From Glandiceps talaboti (Eukaryota; Hemichordata; Enteropneusta; Spengelidae): a stretch of 64,000 nucleotides of DNA. The DNA lies in contig NC_135554.1 of assembly GCF_964340395.1 (NCBI RefSeq), forward strand, positions 12,728,251-12,792,250. The letters are read 5' to 3'. A program made the translations under genes and the position numbers. The notes under the pieces were generated by a model. It saw nothing but the letters and a program-made list of their open reading frames with translations, made no database searches and had not been told where the DNA came from. Of this stretch, positions 14,651 to 27,249 are shown one piece after another. Numbering within the stretch: position 1 is the first letter of the stretch; each line of letters starts with the position of its first letter.

Positions 14651-17600
14651 CTTATGACATTTCTTAAAACAACAGATACTGACTACAGCATTTCGAGTTT
14701 TGAAAGAAAGCCCGAGAGTATATCACTGGGTAGCATAAACTTCGAATTTCTTGTGCAATTTTTTATAAAATTGACGCATTTTCTTCAAACACATCATTTA
14801 TGCATGTACTGTCAAATAAATTATTCAGTCATTGTCTTCACCGATGTCACTGAAACTTGTTCTAACATTTCTAAGAATGAGACCATGTTGTATCACGCAT
14901 GCACTTTAGAATGGTCATTTATCCAGCAAAATAAGTTTCTCAAGAGAAATTAAAAGGTGGATTAACGTTTGTCATAAAGGAGGTCAGTGAACGTATTTTC
15001 AAAATCTGAATTAAATCTGGTAACAAGAAATGAAGATAAAACATTTATAAAATAATTGTTAGGCAAAACCTTTATTTTAAAATGTGTGCTATCGATTAAC
15101 CGACCGACCCTACATGTAGTTTAAGCCTCCGACCCTAAACAAGGTTTAAACGTTTAAGACAAAATTATACGAAATTCTTAGTCTTCGTGACCTCCATGCA
15201 CACTGTTTTCTTTCCCCAGTGATGCCTGTACATTTGTCATCAAAACTATCATAGAAGGGGTATTTTGACCGACAGTTCGTGTTTTTTTTCAGTCGAAGCA
15301 ATATTTAAAAAAAAATAAAATAAAAACCACTGAGAAATGAATTTAAAAAAAATCATTACCTTACCTACCCTATTCTCTGAGGGCGTGGTATCGGAAATAC
15401 ACAATTATCTTTCATTCTCCTTGTATGGGTGTGAGGATCTTTTCGAAAAGTCTTGATACTTCTAGAACTCCCGTTTTTGAATTTATTATTTGCATATGAC
15501 GATCTTGTGTAACTCGTGTGTAGAAAAGAAAGAAAAAACCTTCCAATGTTATTAGATTACCTTCAGCTAGCTTGGCTAGAAAATTCCATTAAAATTGTCA
15601 TTCTGAGACACTGCCATTTTCCGGTAAAATTCTTAATAACGAAATATTCTGTTCTCTGATTAGACACCGTCTGCCTTACTCTTTAAACCAAAATGCCCTT
15701 CAAATACATTTGATAAAATTTAAACATTGTTACCCTGTCGGATTTATTTGCGCGAGAGTTTCCATCACTAAAAAAGTATAATGCGTGATGCGGTTTTGTC
15801 GCAGTGTGTGTGACAAGTAAATTGCTAGAACGCTTCAGACTCAGAACCAGTTAAACGATTGCGGTGGCAACGTAAGCAAATTAGGATGTAAAAATGGTAA
15901 ACTGACAACAATAAATATCGTACCACTGTGACTTTATCGATAGCAACCGTTACGGCCGGATGTATCATATCTGCAATTTGATTTAATCTTGCGGCTATGA
16001 CCTTATTATTACACGTATAATCTTTCCGTGTCTTAACCCCCCCCCCCCCCATATCATAAAGATCTTCCGTCTCTGTGTATATATGTACCTTATCCCCAAT
16101 ACTCATATACATAGGTAACTGCACTTTTATTTTCTCAACACACCATGCACAATTCGTCCTCTAGGAAATACCGGCCGAACCGTGCCACTTATATGATAAA
16201 TAGCGATGCACAGATTTACTAGGTAAATGTGAAAAGGTGATCATTGAGTGAAAACGTAATTATCAAACAGTACACAGCTTTTATATATTGTTAAATTCGA
16301 TTCATGATCAGTCGACTTTCAATATTGTCAATGTACTTTACTGAACTACATGTCACTGCTGAAGAAATAAATACATTGCAACAATTACATCCGCGATATC
16401 AAAAACAATATTTTTTTCGGCTTTCTATATTACGAGTAACATTTCATTCCTATTTCGGTAAAATAAAATCGTTAGAAAACACGATTTCAAAAACTGAAAA
16501 TCCTGTGTCATATATACGGCAACTCGATGAGATTAAGACATGATAAACTGTGTAAGTGTATTTGGAATTTAATAAAGACTGGAACTGTTAAAAGAGGTGA
16601 GAGCAAACATCAAATTATCTCAAATTAATATTTCAATTCATATCATATCAAATATAAATGGAATTAAATTTACATGTGAAAGTAATTAATTGAATTGAAT
16701 CCAAACTGAGCATGCTCAGATGCAAAGCACTATGAAATTATCTGTGGTTATCGTAATACCTAATCTGGAGATACTGATAAAATAAACCTCCCACAGAGAT
16801 CAGGGTGGCTATATGAATTGATCATTCCTGGTTATAAACAATGTAACATTATTGTTTACAATGCTAATGGATTAGTATTCATTATCACGTTTCCCATGAT
16901 GCAACATTCAACATGGCGGGTTTGCAAGTTCCCTATTGTGTCAAACATGAGTGTTCCAAAGGTACAAGCCATTACAGATTGGAAGAACTGTTTTCGAGTG
17001 GCTTTTTGAGTTGATGTCAGTTTCCGCATCTACTATTTCTCGTAAGACTTCACGATTTTTGCGATTTTATTATTTTTTCTCGAACACGTAAAAAAGGTTT
17101 TGGGTCGGAATGAAAAGTTAGGTGGGGTCGGATAACTGGAACCAAACAATTAATTATTTCAAGGCCTTAGCATCCTAACATTTTCAATGCGCACGCATTT
17201 ATCGAAGCAAAAATGTTTGTCGACCTAATACCGGTTGTATTTATGGCGCTGATGCATTCATAACAACCATACTGCCATTACAATTGACTACCTTAATGCA
17301 AAGGACGTCACCAATCGAGCAAACATGGGAAAAACCGAAGGTATAACAGAAATGTACGTATAGTGGCGCAATATCATATATGCCAACTAGAAGTTGTCAC
17401 AGTGTAAGATTGGAAGATGAGTATTTAAATCAACCAAAATCAATTGAATAGTGTTGCTAATTTCGAATAATTGACAGTTTTCAATTGGTTAGGTGTTTAT
17501 ATGGCAATGTATACTTTGTGATTAATTTATAATTGCCAACTCTATGTCGTATATTCCGACATATTCGTATATTTCTTTTGACAAGTCAATAAAAAATACC

Positions 17601-19390
17601 TCCCATGCATTTGAACTGCCGAGGGGCGTGGTGGGGGGGGGGGGGGGGCTATTACAATGGGCTCCGTCCGGTCGTCCGTAATACGTCTTTTTTCAGACAT
17701 GCCATATCCGATTTCTTTCAAAACTGACAAAGATGACATATCATGTGGGACATTTGCACATCAATTTGTTTTTTGATATATACAAATTTTACCGAATGGC
17801 GGCTATATATTTGCAGTTAAAATCAACATTTACTGCACAACTCAAACACTTTAATACACAGACACTCCATTCAAGTATCTACCCCCATATTATCAGATGC
17901 AAGCAATCTTTTGAGACCTTGATCTTTGAACTTGACCTTTAAGGTCAATTATCAAAATCGAGCCAATTCCTGTCTATTACACCCACATTGTAGTATTTCA
18001 TATTGCCAATTTGTCATAAATCACGTTTGCAAGTAATATTGAAAAGACTATACAGAAACATCATCTTTGGTGATCATATCACTTTTTTTATATCATGTCT
18101 CCTTCAATCACATTTAAAGGGGCTATATATTCGATGGAGAGTTGTTTTTCTTTCTTAAATACTGTGCTCACCCCCCCCCCCCACATCACAATCATCGATC
18201 ATTTTTTAATGATTTAATCAAGACTCTATGTATTGATACATATTTTTTGTAAATATCACCTGTAAAACAAATAAACCCTGGCTGTATTTACAGCTCTAAC
18301 GATTCAAATCTAAACTATGTACAAGAAGTTAGCTTCACAATAATAATAATGTTGGTACAAATAAGGTCGAATCATGCAATAACGTTAAACTTACAAATCC
18401 AGATTATACACTCCCTGTGAGACTGTACTAAAACTGTATTCTGCACATACAACGCCTCTAGAAAAAAATAAGATTTATTTCTACCATGAAAAGTAAGAGT
18501 ACTTAACTTAATGAATGCCTTATAACATAAAGGAAGAAAAATTTGACATATCTCCCTTTAGCGAGATGCACTTGATAATTTTTTATGCAAAAGACCTCTA
18601 GCTTTTAAATTCGATTATATGTGTGTTCAAGATGATTAAGATCAGACAAAATACTACAATATGAAAAAAATAGCTCAATTAATGTATCTTTTCTAGACAA
18701 TATGTATATGTACAATGATAGACACTATAAAAATTTTCATAATTACGGTAAATGGAATTTAATCAAACTTTATTCCTTACATGTCCGTTTATTAGTGTGT
18801 TTTTCCTGAAATTATCGTACCCTGCGTCATTGTTTTTTATTCATTTATCATAATGTCTTTTTTTTCCAGGAACGAGCGTCTATAACAACAAACCAACAAA
18901 TGCGTTGCATGCAAATATAAGAAACCTAAATAGTATACAGACATATAACTTTTTCAAAGTTGGCATCAATTTCACAAAAAAACATCGTAAAAGCAGTAAA
19001 CAAAATGTTCAGTCCACATTTATACTTGTTTGTAATCAAAACCGTAGATAACGGCTTTAATAGAGGTATTATGAATTTGGCTCAGGTAATGTTCAGAGCA
19101 TTTATTTGACAAAAAAATATTTCTTTCTCAATGCTGCTTTCTTCGTTCAGCCGAGGAAAATGCTCGTGACATATAGGGGGCGCCTGGTTACTTCAAGTTG
19201 AAGACGAGAAGTAAGAAAACCATTAGGTCACGAGTATTTTCTGGCTTATATGACAATGTTATAGAATAACATACACTTGTACCTGCACAAGTTGAAAATA
19301 GGAAAATGGGAAAATAAGAGACATTCTAAACATTTTGAGTCATATTAAATCACTGCAGAACCAATGACAGAGTCAAACTTGAAGAGCTAG
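14651..19390. other. Long unassigned AT-rich interval
   Basis: No ORF above about 100 codons, no retroelement motif and no tRNA-like structure that I can support. Homopolymers of C occur near 16,039 and 18,171, and of G near 17,633. The short frames at 14,654, 15,825, 16,304 and 16,818 look random. This is one of the few stretches without obvious duplicates elsewhere in the window, apart from 17.6-17.95 kb. Confidence 0.5.
17560..17950. repeat. Dispersed repeat related to 32.64-32.95 kb
   Basis: Shares with 32.64-32.95 kb a G/C-rich block, a 'ccgtccg..cgtccgt' stretch and then a 'cacatcaatttgtttttt..atat' tail in the same order. Probably two members of one non-coding family with a G-rich terminus. 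Confidence 0.5.
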
Positions 19391-21170
19391 TGTTCGATAG
19401 GTGGGCCATTGACTGGTTAGCCGATGGCAGTACTTAAACATTTTAAAAAGGAACCTTAAATCTCAAGGCAAACTACCTAATTGTAAATCTAGACGTGTAG
19501 GCATACACATAGTCTTATATATTTATGCATAGTGCAGCTAGACAGATGTTCTGATAAGGATATACTAGAACACAGAACGCGTTACGTTTGTTATAGATCT
19601 GAGTCGTATTTTGCACTACGTAGAACGGAGGCTGGAGTTCATTTTGTCACTGACGAGGTTAGTTGACATGCATAGATATCAAATTATTTTATTTCCAAAT
19701 TACATGAAAATAGCATGTACAGGTAAAGTGTTTGCATAATTCTTTAACAGAATACATACATAATACATTCCAGGAAACCATATTGTGTACGAATTTCTCT
19801 TGGTCATCTTTAAGTAAGTGGCAGATACACAATGGTTTATTTTCCCTGCCTCTCGAATCACTCTTTCCTGTGAAGATTTCGCTTTAAAATCGGATTCATA
19901 TTGCTGTACCAGCTGCTGTTTAAATGTTGTGTAGAATTTGTCTGGCGTCTGGTGTCTCCAGAAGATCTCTAACATCTACTGGCCGTATAAAATCCCAAAT
20001 GAAAATGTCTACCTGAAGACCGGCTGCAACAGCATATCCAAAGAAACACAGAGGCACAGGTCTTGATTGGATGGCTCGGAAATGTCATTATGATGTCCCA
20101 AGAATGGCCAAGAAGTAACACCTAGATGGATAATGCCAGAAGTTGGTGGCACCCTTATGTATCAGCCGGTATCAAGATGATCAATGGTGGGATGATAATG
20201 GACCATATTATGTTGAAGCACATTCGCCTTTATGATAGCCCTTGAGATCGAAGAGGAATGGGAGAGAGTGGGGCACACCTGGACATGAAACCGGGACTGT
20301 GTAACAGATAAAATATTTTATTTTGGTGAGAAGAACTGAGGCCACACAGTCATACATTTAAAGCTAATATTTAATAATCTTTGTACATAATTATTTCTTT
20401 TACAGTCATCAGCAAAATAGAACACATCATGTATAAAACAAACAGTACACTCTTCGTATTAATAGCAACTCATGGTTTGGCCTAAAGGAATGTCTGCAGC
20501 AACTAATTTATTCACAAACGAAAATGTTTCTTAAAGCGATATATTTACTATCCTAGAGGTAGTCTACATCAATTTGTCAGACATTTATGACGTTAACGTG
20601 AGAAATGTAAACAAAGGGACACAATTTTCAATAACATTGCTTTCTTCTACTGTCTGTAGATGAGCTACAGCAGTCATGATATCTGGTTTAAAGGCCAGTA
20701 AACTACTTCACTGCAATTGACAGTAAAAATACCAAATAAGGCAATGACAATAGACGTATACAGAACCTCTACCCTGTAGATTCTTATTCAAGTACACGAG
20801 ACATCATATTGCCAGTTCGAAAATATATTTGGAAGCTCATCACCTATGGTGACTTATTGCAATTTTATTTATTGTAACGACCACAGAGTCGCGGGTTTGA
20901 GACTTGGGTTTTGACCGCCGAGCGATGAGCATCTCTCCTGGTTCTGGCTTTAAATTTGGCGTAAGAGCGTGAGGCTGAACTTACGGCTTTGATAAATAAA
21001 GTCTATGTTCCACTTGTAGTACAACATACATCGTCTCGGAAATAAAACAAAAGAACGCTGAACTTTAACTTGAATGACATCTCCATACATACGATATTAG
21101 TTCCTGTTGTCTTGACCCCCATGTGGGCCATTGCTATAACATATATTCAATTCTTTAACTATTCATACAG
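19390..21170. repeat. Direct segmental duplicate of about 0.5-2.3 kb
   Basis: Colinear with the left end of the window, including the unassigned ORF (19,810-19,970), the shortened LINE tail (20,110-20,160) and the four-copy repeat. Indels and substitutions are frequent. It is the downstream flank of the copy 2 pseudogene. Confidence 0.75.
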
Positions 21171-21467
21171 CATACTAAGTTGATGTAAAAAAGGACATCT
21201 TCTCTATTGTTGTCTATTTCGAGCAATGTTACCGTTGTTGAATAAAACCATGATAGTTACACCAATTATCATTGGCACGAGCTGAGAGGATACTCCAAGT
21301 AGAATCATTCCGATATCTATAACATTGATAACAAAACATCCGAACGTTAAAATCGAAATTTGTGAATCAAATGTCATTGTTAATATGTGAATAAATAAGA
21401 CACAATGAATTGAACGTAATCAGGCACTTACAATATTACAGTAACGTCATTTAATATTCATACCCAC

Positions 21468-21938
21468 CATATATAGTGACATCTTTATGGTTACATTGTC
21501 GTAACTTCGTTTTCCGGTTGAATGGATTCAACTGGCCATACTTCTTCCATATCATAAACCGTGTATCGGAAATTGTAGTCGACTTTTTCCCAGAGTCCCT
21601 CATCGTTAAAGACATTTGCATTGTTTTTGTCGTCGACATAGCAGACGTATCAGGACTGGAACTTTTCCTTCTTATCATACCCATTTTGTCGACTGAAGTG
21701 GATGCGACGCCATGTAAATTGAAGGAACGAAATGGTGGTGACTCTGAGAGTGTTAGTGACTCATTGTATGCCAGAGCTGACGTTAGGAATTCTGCCAAGT
21801 TGATGGACGTCGTTCGGATGCTGGTGTCAGTAGAGATTTCGTGATCAGATTCTTTTGTTGAATAACTTCCTTCGTAAGAAAATTTCTGTGACGTCATCAA
21901 TTGCTTGGTTACATCTGATCCCATTCCATCCACTGAAT
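21468..21938 (-). pseudogene. Copy 2 stalk exon (single repeat unit)
   Basis: 157 codons without a stop, homologous to copy 1 exon 5 but with one KQLMTSQKFSYEG unit instead of two. It has an inserted PPFRSFNLHG segment relative to copy 1. The GTGGGT donor is retained and the acceptor AG is lost. Confidence 0.7.
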
Positions 21939-22059
21939 CAGAAGCTAACCCTTGGTCAAAAAGTACGAAGAAATGAATAAACATGCATTTGCAAATAACA
22001 TTACGGTATGAATGAAGGAGACCCTTTACCACTGTTTTGCATCTTATGTATTACAGATT

Positions 22060-22420
22060 CCATAGAAAGAGTAAACAAGTACATGTCAAATATATTGTTT
22101 GTAGTTTGCATGACGGATTTTGTAACATCTGATATAGGCCTAATGTGAAGATGGACGATAGCAGCAAACATTATATCAGTTTTACAGAAAACACTTTCAA
22201 AACCTGTTATGCAAACCACAACCAATACCTAACTGATACGAGATACGACAGCTATACTGAGCTATCAAAACAAGTCTGTAATTTAAAGGAGAAATCCCGA
22301 GAGCATAGAATTGACTGGTCACTCATCACACATGTGAGGCTTCCTATTCAAATGTATCAAAGTGGTGTAACCTTTAACTGGCAGAAAAGCTATCTATCAT
22401 ATATGTTGATGAATTAAAAA
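22060..22420 (+). pseudogene. GIY-YIG remnant, copy 2 block
   Basis: Reads DSSKHYISFTENTFKTCYAN, then TRYDSYTELSKQVCNLKEK and IDWSLI. It is longer than the sister at 3,576-3,830 and shows the 'TELSK.V..LK....I.WS' continuation of the family. The Tyr-Ile-Gly has become Tyr-Ile-Ser. It was present before the duplication of the lectin-like gene. Confidence 0.5.
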
Positions 22421-22452
22421 ATAAATTGATGTCAAAGTGTCGATATCAAAAG

Positions 22453-22454
<2 letters not shown>

Positions 22455-22510
<56 letters not shown>

Positions 22511-22521
22511 CTCTTTCTATG

Positions 22522-22591
<70 letters not shown>

Positions 22592-22602
22592 CTCTTTCTA
22601 TG

Positions 22603-22691
<89 letters not shown>
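22455..22691. repeat. (TA)n/(CA)n microsatellite cluster with a repeated 25-bp spacer
   Basis: Three TA tracts are separated by two copies of an 'attactctttctatgata' spacer, with a short CA tract inside. Open frames across it are artefacts. Confidence 0.95.
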
Positions 22692-22693
<2 letters not shown>

Positions 22694-23046
22694 GCTAAAA
22701 AATACATGAATTAAGGTGTCCACGTGTGTTTTTTAAGTAAAGAAAATACGTTGGTCGATTACTTAACATCAAAACCAAATGCCTAACTCTCACCCATAGT
22801 TCATCTTTGAATAGTTATCTTTTAGTCTGATTCGAATGCATGATTGAACGAACCTGAATCAAAAGGCTTCTCACAAATGAACGCTTTTGGGAGCCCACAA
22901 TGCTCATAAAAAACACTCGATATAAAATATTCTTCAATGAAGTAGTACGCCGAACAATCCTCCACCTCATCTTTATTCAGGTTCATAAATGGTCCAATAA
23001 AGATACTATTCTTCATCACTTTGACAAGACCAGTTACCTTCAACCT

Positions 23047-23220
23047 TTACAAAACCAACCAACCAACCGACCAACCGACCAACAAACAAACAAACAATCA
23101 AACAAATAAACAAACAAAAACAAACAAACAAACAAATAAACAAACAAACAAACACAAACAAACAAATAAACAAACAAACAAACAAACAAACACGCAAACA
23201 GACAGACACAAAAGTGAACA
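23047..23220. repeat. (CAAA)n/(CAAC)n tract at copy 2 exon 4
   Basis: Degenerate tetranucleotide array, expanded relative to the 42-bp tract at the same place in copy 1. Confidence 0.93.
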
Positions 23221-23252
23221 AAGTATTGAGTATCTATCAGTTTGTCCGCCAG

Positions 23253-23261
23253 TCATGTATG

Positions 23262-23295
<34 letters not shown>

Positions 23296-23353
23296 TGTAT
23301 GTATGTATGTATGTATGTATGTATGTATGTATGTATGTATGTATGTATGTATG
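23253..23353. repeat. (TATG)n microsatellite
   Basis: Position-matched to the tract in intron 3 of copy 1. Confidence 0.97.
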
Positions 23354-24265
23354 CATGCACGCATGCCATGGCGATTGCAGGCATTGAATGTAGTTGTTTT
23401 GGAAAATGCTTAGAGCCAACACAAAATTGACTCTTGTTTAAGAAAGTAATATAATAAAGTATAAGTAGTTTTGGTACCTCTATATCATTACAGCCCAGGA
23501 ACCATGTCATTGTCTGTTGTGTGTGGACGATAATATGCATCAGCAATATATCCAAATGAGTGGTTGTATGCCGCCTCTGCTAGGAAGGAATTTTCTCTAT
23601 TACCATTGGGCACAGCAAGAGAAGAATCCATGCTGTCACAGAATCGACTAGCTTCATGCCACGTTGTTAAACTATTGTGACTGAACCAGTAGTATGACGA
23701 TTCGAAGTGGATCCACTCTGAAATGGACATTTTGTTATCAATGTATTATAATATAATGCCGCATTTTGTTTTACCGGCAAGAGAGGGAGATAGTTACTGA
23801 CGTGTTTATTAAAAGCTAGGTTATTGTCTCGTAACACAGAGGACGCATTTTAGAAGATGCGGAACATGACATTCTAATTATTGTGTAAATTATAGACGCA
23901 CATATACATAATTGATCTGCTACAGCATGACGTATTCAGATACACAATTATTGTACGGAAAACTAATGCGTTTTGAAAAAAGCGTTTTGAAAAAAGAAAA
24001 TTTAAACTTGGTCCGTTTTTGACAGAAAGATTAAAATGTTTCTACAGTAACTTTATGTTCGGAAAAGAAGTGGACATTTTATGAAACGGTTCGCTCATTA
24101 AATCTCTATCACTGACACCTTCCATCGTTAAGATTTAACTTGACATCTATTGGTTGTTTTAGAAAACAAATTGCATAACCACTCACCTTTGATTTCATTT
24201 TCACCTAGTACTTCAATCTCACTTGGCCAATGAAACACGCAGATCGACACGGCCATATCTGTAGT

Positions 24266-24450
24266 AAGATAGTTTAAGTCAAAGGTGTCCGTTTGTCTCA
24301 TACTCACTACATGTACACATCCTCTGCTGAAGATTTACCCCGGTGGAAAGACATGGTCAAATATGACTTTTCGTATAGTTGGACCTGTACTATAACAAAG
24401 TTTTACTTCGAATTCGACAAGTTTTAGGTTTTCACAAAGTCAACCTTCTT
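24266..24450. other. Rearrangement junction in the copy 2 block
   Basis: At about 24,266 the homology to lectin exon 2 stops and is replaced by sequence matching, in inverse, 59,700-59,970 (for example 'gtccgtttgtctcatactca' against its complement). Compared with copy 1, about 3.8 kb (6.25-10.08 kb) are absent. This removed exon 1 and most of exon 2. Confidence 0.65.
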
Positions 24451-24748
24451 ACCCATTATCTCTCTATTTACAACAATTCAATACAGAAATACAATCCCGC
24501 ATATCTTAGCCAAATAATAAGATATTTTCTCCCACTGTGAATACATTAACCTGACAATGACTCGTACTATAACGCAGTTCCAGTCCCAATTCGAAAAATA
24601 GTTCCGTTTTTACACACCCATAGCTCTGTTGCTAACCATGGTGCATATACGCATTGCCAACTCAATGTCAATGACAGAAAATTATAAATATATAGCATGC
24701 CTTTCGCTAGATTGGTATGGAACAAGAGGTACTGTGTTCGAGACTCAC

Positions 24749-24860
24749 CAAGATAAGGTCGAATGACAGGTGCAGAATTAGGTGCGGTAGCACAAGTTGA
24801 TTGCATTGTAACAGTAACACGGAGGGACAGTGCCATAAAGCTGCTGACAGTTTCTTTCAT
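24749..24860 (-). CDS. Putative signal-peptide exon, copy 2 block
   Basis: Starts MKETVSSFMALSLRVTVTMQ and ends APVIRPYL plus one base before a GTGAGT donor (phase 1). It lies 0.48 kb upstream of the truncated exon 2 and points the same way. See the related exon at 10,445-10,603. Whether it is still expressed is unknown. Confidence 0.35.
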
Positions 24861-25480
24861 GATGTTAAAATGTTAACAGACAGTTCTTTCAGGATTAATG
24901 GTAAGCAGACACATTCTTTGCGTAATGGTGCCCGTTAACTCAAAATTGTCTGCTAAATGAATTGCGAGCACAGTTGAAACAATGGGGGAGAGTCAGGGAG
25001 GAGTACAATTCATATTAATCGTACACTTACATTGAGGTAATGTTAAAATCTACACTAGCGCCAACTTGGTCATTGCTTTAAAAGTTTACCGTACTTGTAA
25101 TATCGAAAACCGTGAACAGTATCGCATCTCCTGTGGGTAAACGTATTTTTGTAGCTGTATACACGATAAATCCAATCAAATTTGTATTTTGGTTCTGCAC
25201 CGAAAAATCAGTACTCTTAGTGGAGATCATGATTTTAATTTGCTTCCATACTGCTTATGGATAATATAGACCAATCATAATGCACATTATAGAATTTCTT
25301 GTATTTTAACAATTTTCAATGAAAATATAATAGTTGTCTGATCGAAATACTACAGAATCAACATTGTGTGACATATTCAAAAGTGACCTTCTATTCAATA
25401 TTTAACTTGCCACGACGCTGCCTACAACTACAACTACAAATGTAATATTGACCACACTAAATAAGATATTCGGAATAGGG
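24861..25480. repeat. Duplicate of 10.6-11.1 kb
   Basis: Same order of words as the copy 1 flank ('gtacacttacattgaggtaa', 'gcaccgaaaaatca', 'catactgcttatggata'). No gene. Confidence 0.7.
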
Positions 25481-25498
25481 TATACTCGAGCACAGGAC

Positions 25499-25622
25499 AT
25501 ATATACATACATACATACATACATACATACATACATACATACATGTATACCGTACATACATACATACATACATACATAGAAATAGATACGTACACACATA
25601 GAGACATAGAGACATACATACA
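25499..25622. repeat. (ACAT)n microsatellite
   Basis: Two ACAT tracts split by a short 'gtataccgt' interruption, then degenerate units. Confidence 0.95.
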
Positions 25623-25887
25623 TGGTGTTATGTCGGTGAGCAAAACAACCTAGAACGTTTAGTATTCAATCCTAATATATGAACATGGAAGAAGGACATC
25701 ATAATCTCACACCTTTCGAATTCAAACCAAGCAACTGATAACAAGGTCTTTCTGGTGTGGGTAATTAAATATTTTAGAGCAATTTCACGAGTCGTGAAAA
25801 AATCTTTACTCATAAACTGATAACAAGTGATTCACGGGACTCATCAGATTGTAAGATATCTGAAGATTTCAAGCATGATAAGGAGAC

Positions 25888-26694
25888 TTATCACATAAAT
25901 ACGTGCATATCTTAACAGGGGGTAATTTCAGAGCATATTACCCCTGTTCTACCGAACTATTTTTTTTCCGTACTGTTCGAGTGTTCCTGCCAATCCTACG
26001 CTATGATCAAGTTTACCGTAATAATTATGTGCTTTCAAAACGCAAATGCACACACTATGTTGCATGTATCCTTGGATGGCATGAGTTTGATACGTTGATG
26101 TACTTTTATTTTTATTTGATAAATTTTATTCTGTCTAAAAACCACGTTGATTATCGATATAGTAGCAAGCTTACTTCCGATTTTCCGTCGAGCTCAGATC
26201 TCCGAACTTACACAGTCCGAGCAAATATGATTAGAATGACGGAACAAAAGTCGTATTCAGACAAATTTTACTTACGTTTAGACTAAATTTTATATAACAT
26301 GCACATCGCAAGGCTATAACCGATAATCTTGGTTGAGAAACCATAGACAGTGTGATCGATACCGTGTTTGTGGTAAGCTTGACCTCGCGACACGTTAAGC
26401 GATTGCGTAATTTGCATAGCCGTTGAGCGCCATTTTTTAATACGCGATGAAGAATATAGTGTGATGAAATGATGCAGTATTCGTAAAATACGATTCAAAA
26501 TTTTAGAAAAATACGGAGGAATACTTAGTTATGTGATAGATATATAATTCCATGAAATCAACGTTAGTTTTAAGTCATAATGCTCCTCGTATGATTACGC
26601 GGACTAACTACCGGCTCGATTTTGTATTAGTCCGCGGAATCATACTTGGAGCATTATGGCGTAAAACTGACATTGATTTTATGGGATTATATAT
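25888..26694. repeat. Repeat A of about 0.8 kb ending in a palindrome; carries the empty insertion site
   Basis: Homologous to 46,983-47,813. The left end reads TTATCACATAAATACGTGC without interruption, whereas in the other copy the same words are split by the 8.07-kb element. It contains frames with FPSSSDLRTYTVRANMIRM-like content, but nothing I recognise. The right end is the palindrome described separately. Confidence 0.75.
26541..26694. repeat. Palindrome with arms of about 64 bp (MITE-like), copy A
   Basis: Left arm 'tatataattccatgaaatc...attacgcggac', right arm its imperfect complement '...gtccgcggaatcatac...gattatatata', loop about 25 bp. A second member sits at 47,649-47,813. An (ACAT)n tract follows at once. 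Confidence 0.75.
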
Positions 26695-26696
26695 AA

Positions 26697-26727
<31 letters not shown>

Positions 26728-26754
26728 CATACATACATACATACATACATACAT
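26697..26754. repeat. (ACAT)n microsatellite
   Basis: About 14 units between the palindrome and a minus-strand LINE fragment. It sits where a LINE 3' tail would be. Confidence 0.96.
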
Positions 26755-26916
26755 GACTGTATTCGAATTTGCAAAACTGAATTAATTGAGATCTTTGAGA
26801 GGTACCGAAAAGCATGGTCTTGGTTTTACTTGTATTCAGTGTTGACTTATTTGAGTCAAGCCAGGCATTGACATTATTTCCTCTGTGAGTGTCACTTCAA
26901 TATTGGCAATTGATTT
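26755..26916 (-). pseudogene. LINE RT palm fragment
   Basis: The minus-strand frames encode SIANIEVTLTEEIM and scraps of a KTK..LFGT block, matching 37,600-37,810 on the other strand almost word for word. Heavily broken. Confidence 0.55.
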
Positions 26917-27249
26917 CTCAAGGTCTTAAAGCTCATCTGGGAACTCACTGAATACATACGGTTTTATATAAAAGGTGACAACATTCGCATTTTGAGGCTT
27001 TACATGTATACTGTTAAAGGAATTTGACAATGCTTCTCCTGCTGTTACTTCTAGATAGTATATGTGGTGTCCATCGATTTCGGTCTATTAAAGGACGGTG
27101 TTTTCATATTTTATTTCTTACTGCAGATATTTCAGACGGATTATGCACGAGAAATCATTCATATTTCTGATTAGGTACATTTCAATTTTTGTTGGGAACT
27201 TTTGTGTGGGAATGAATGCCAACCCTTTACTAAGTGCTTTTAGTTTATA

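Larger units (their letters stand above)
21204..24265 (-). pseudogene. Lectin-like gene copy 2, truncated and frameshifted
   Basis: Exon relics: 24,265-24,187 (last part of exon 2, GTGAGT donor kept), 23,717-23,478 (exon 3), 23,044-22,854 (exon 4), 21,938-21,468 (exon 5) and 21,316-21,204 (TM exon). Exon 3 lacks 2 bp relative to copy 1, shifting the frame before the WFLGC motif. Exon 4 has a TAG where copy 1 has a Lys codon and is 2 nt short. Exon 5 has an open frame but no AG at the expected acceptor. Exon 1 and most of exon 2 are gone, replaced by sequence also seen near 59.7-59.97 kb. The gene is dead unless only exons 5-6 are used. Confidence 0.82.
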
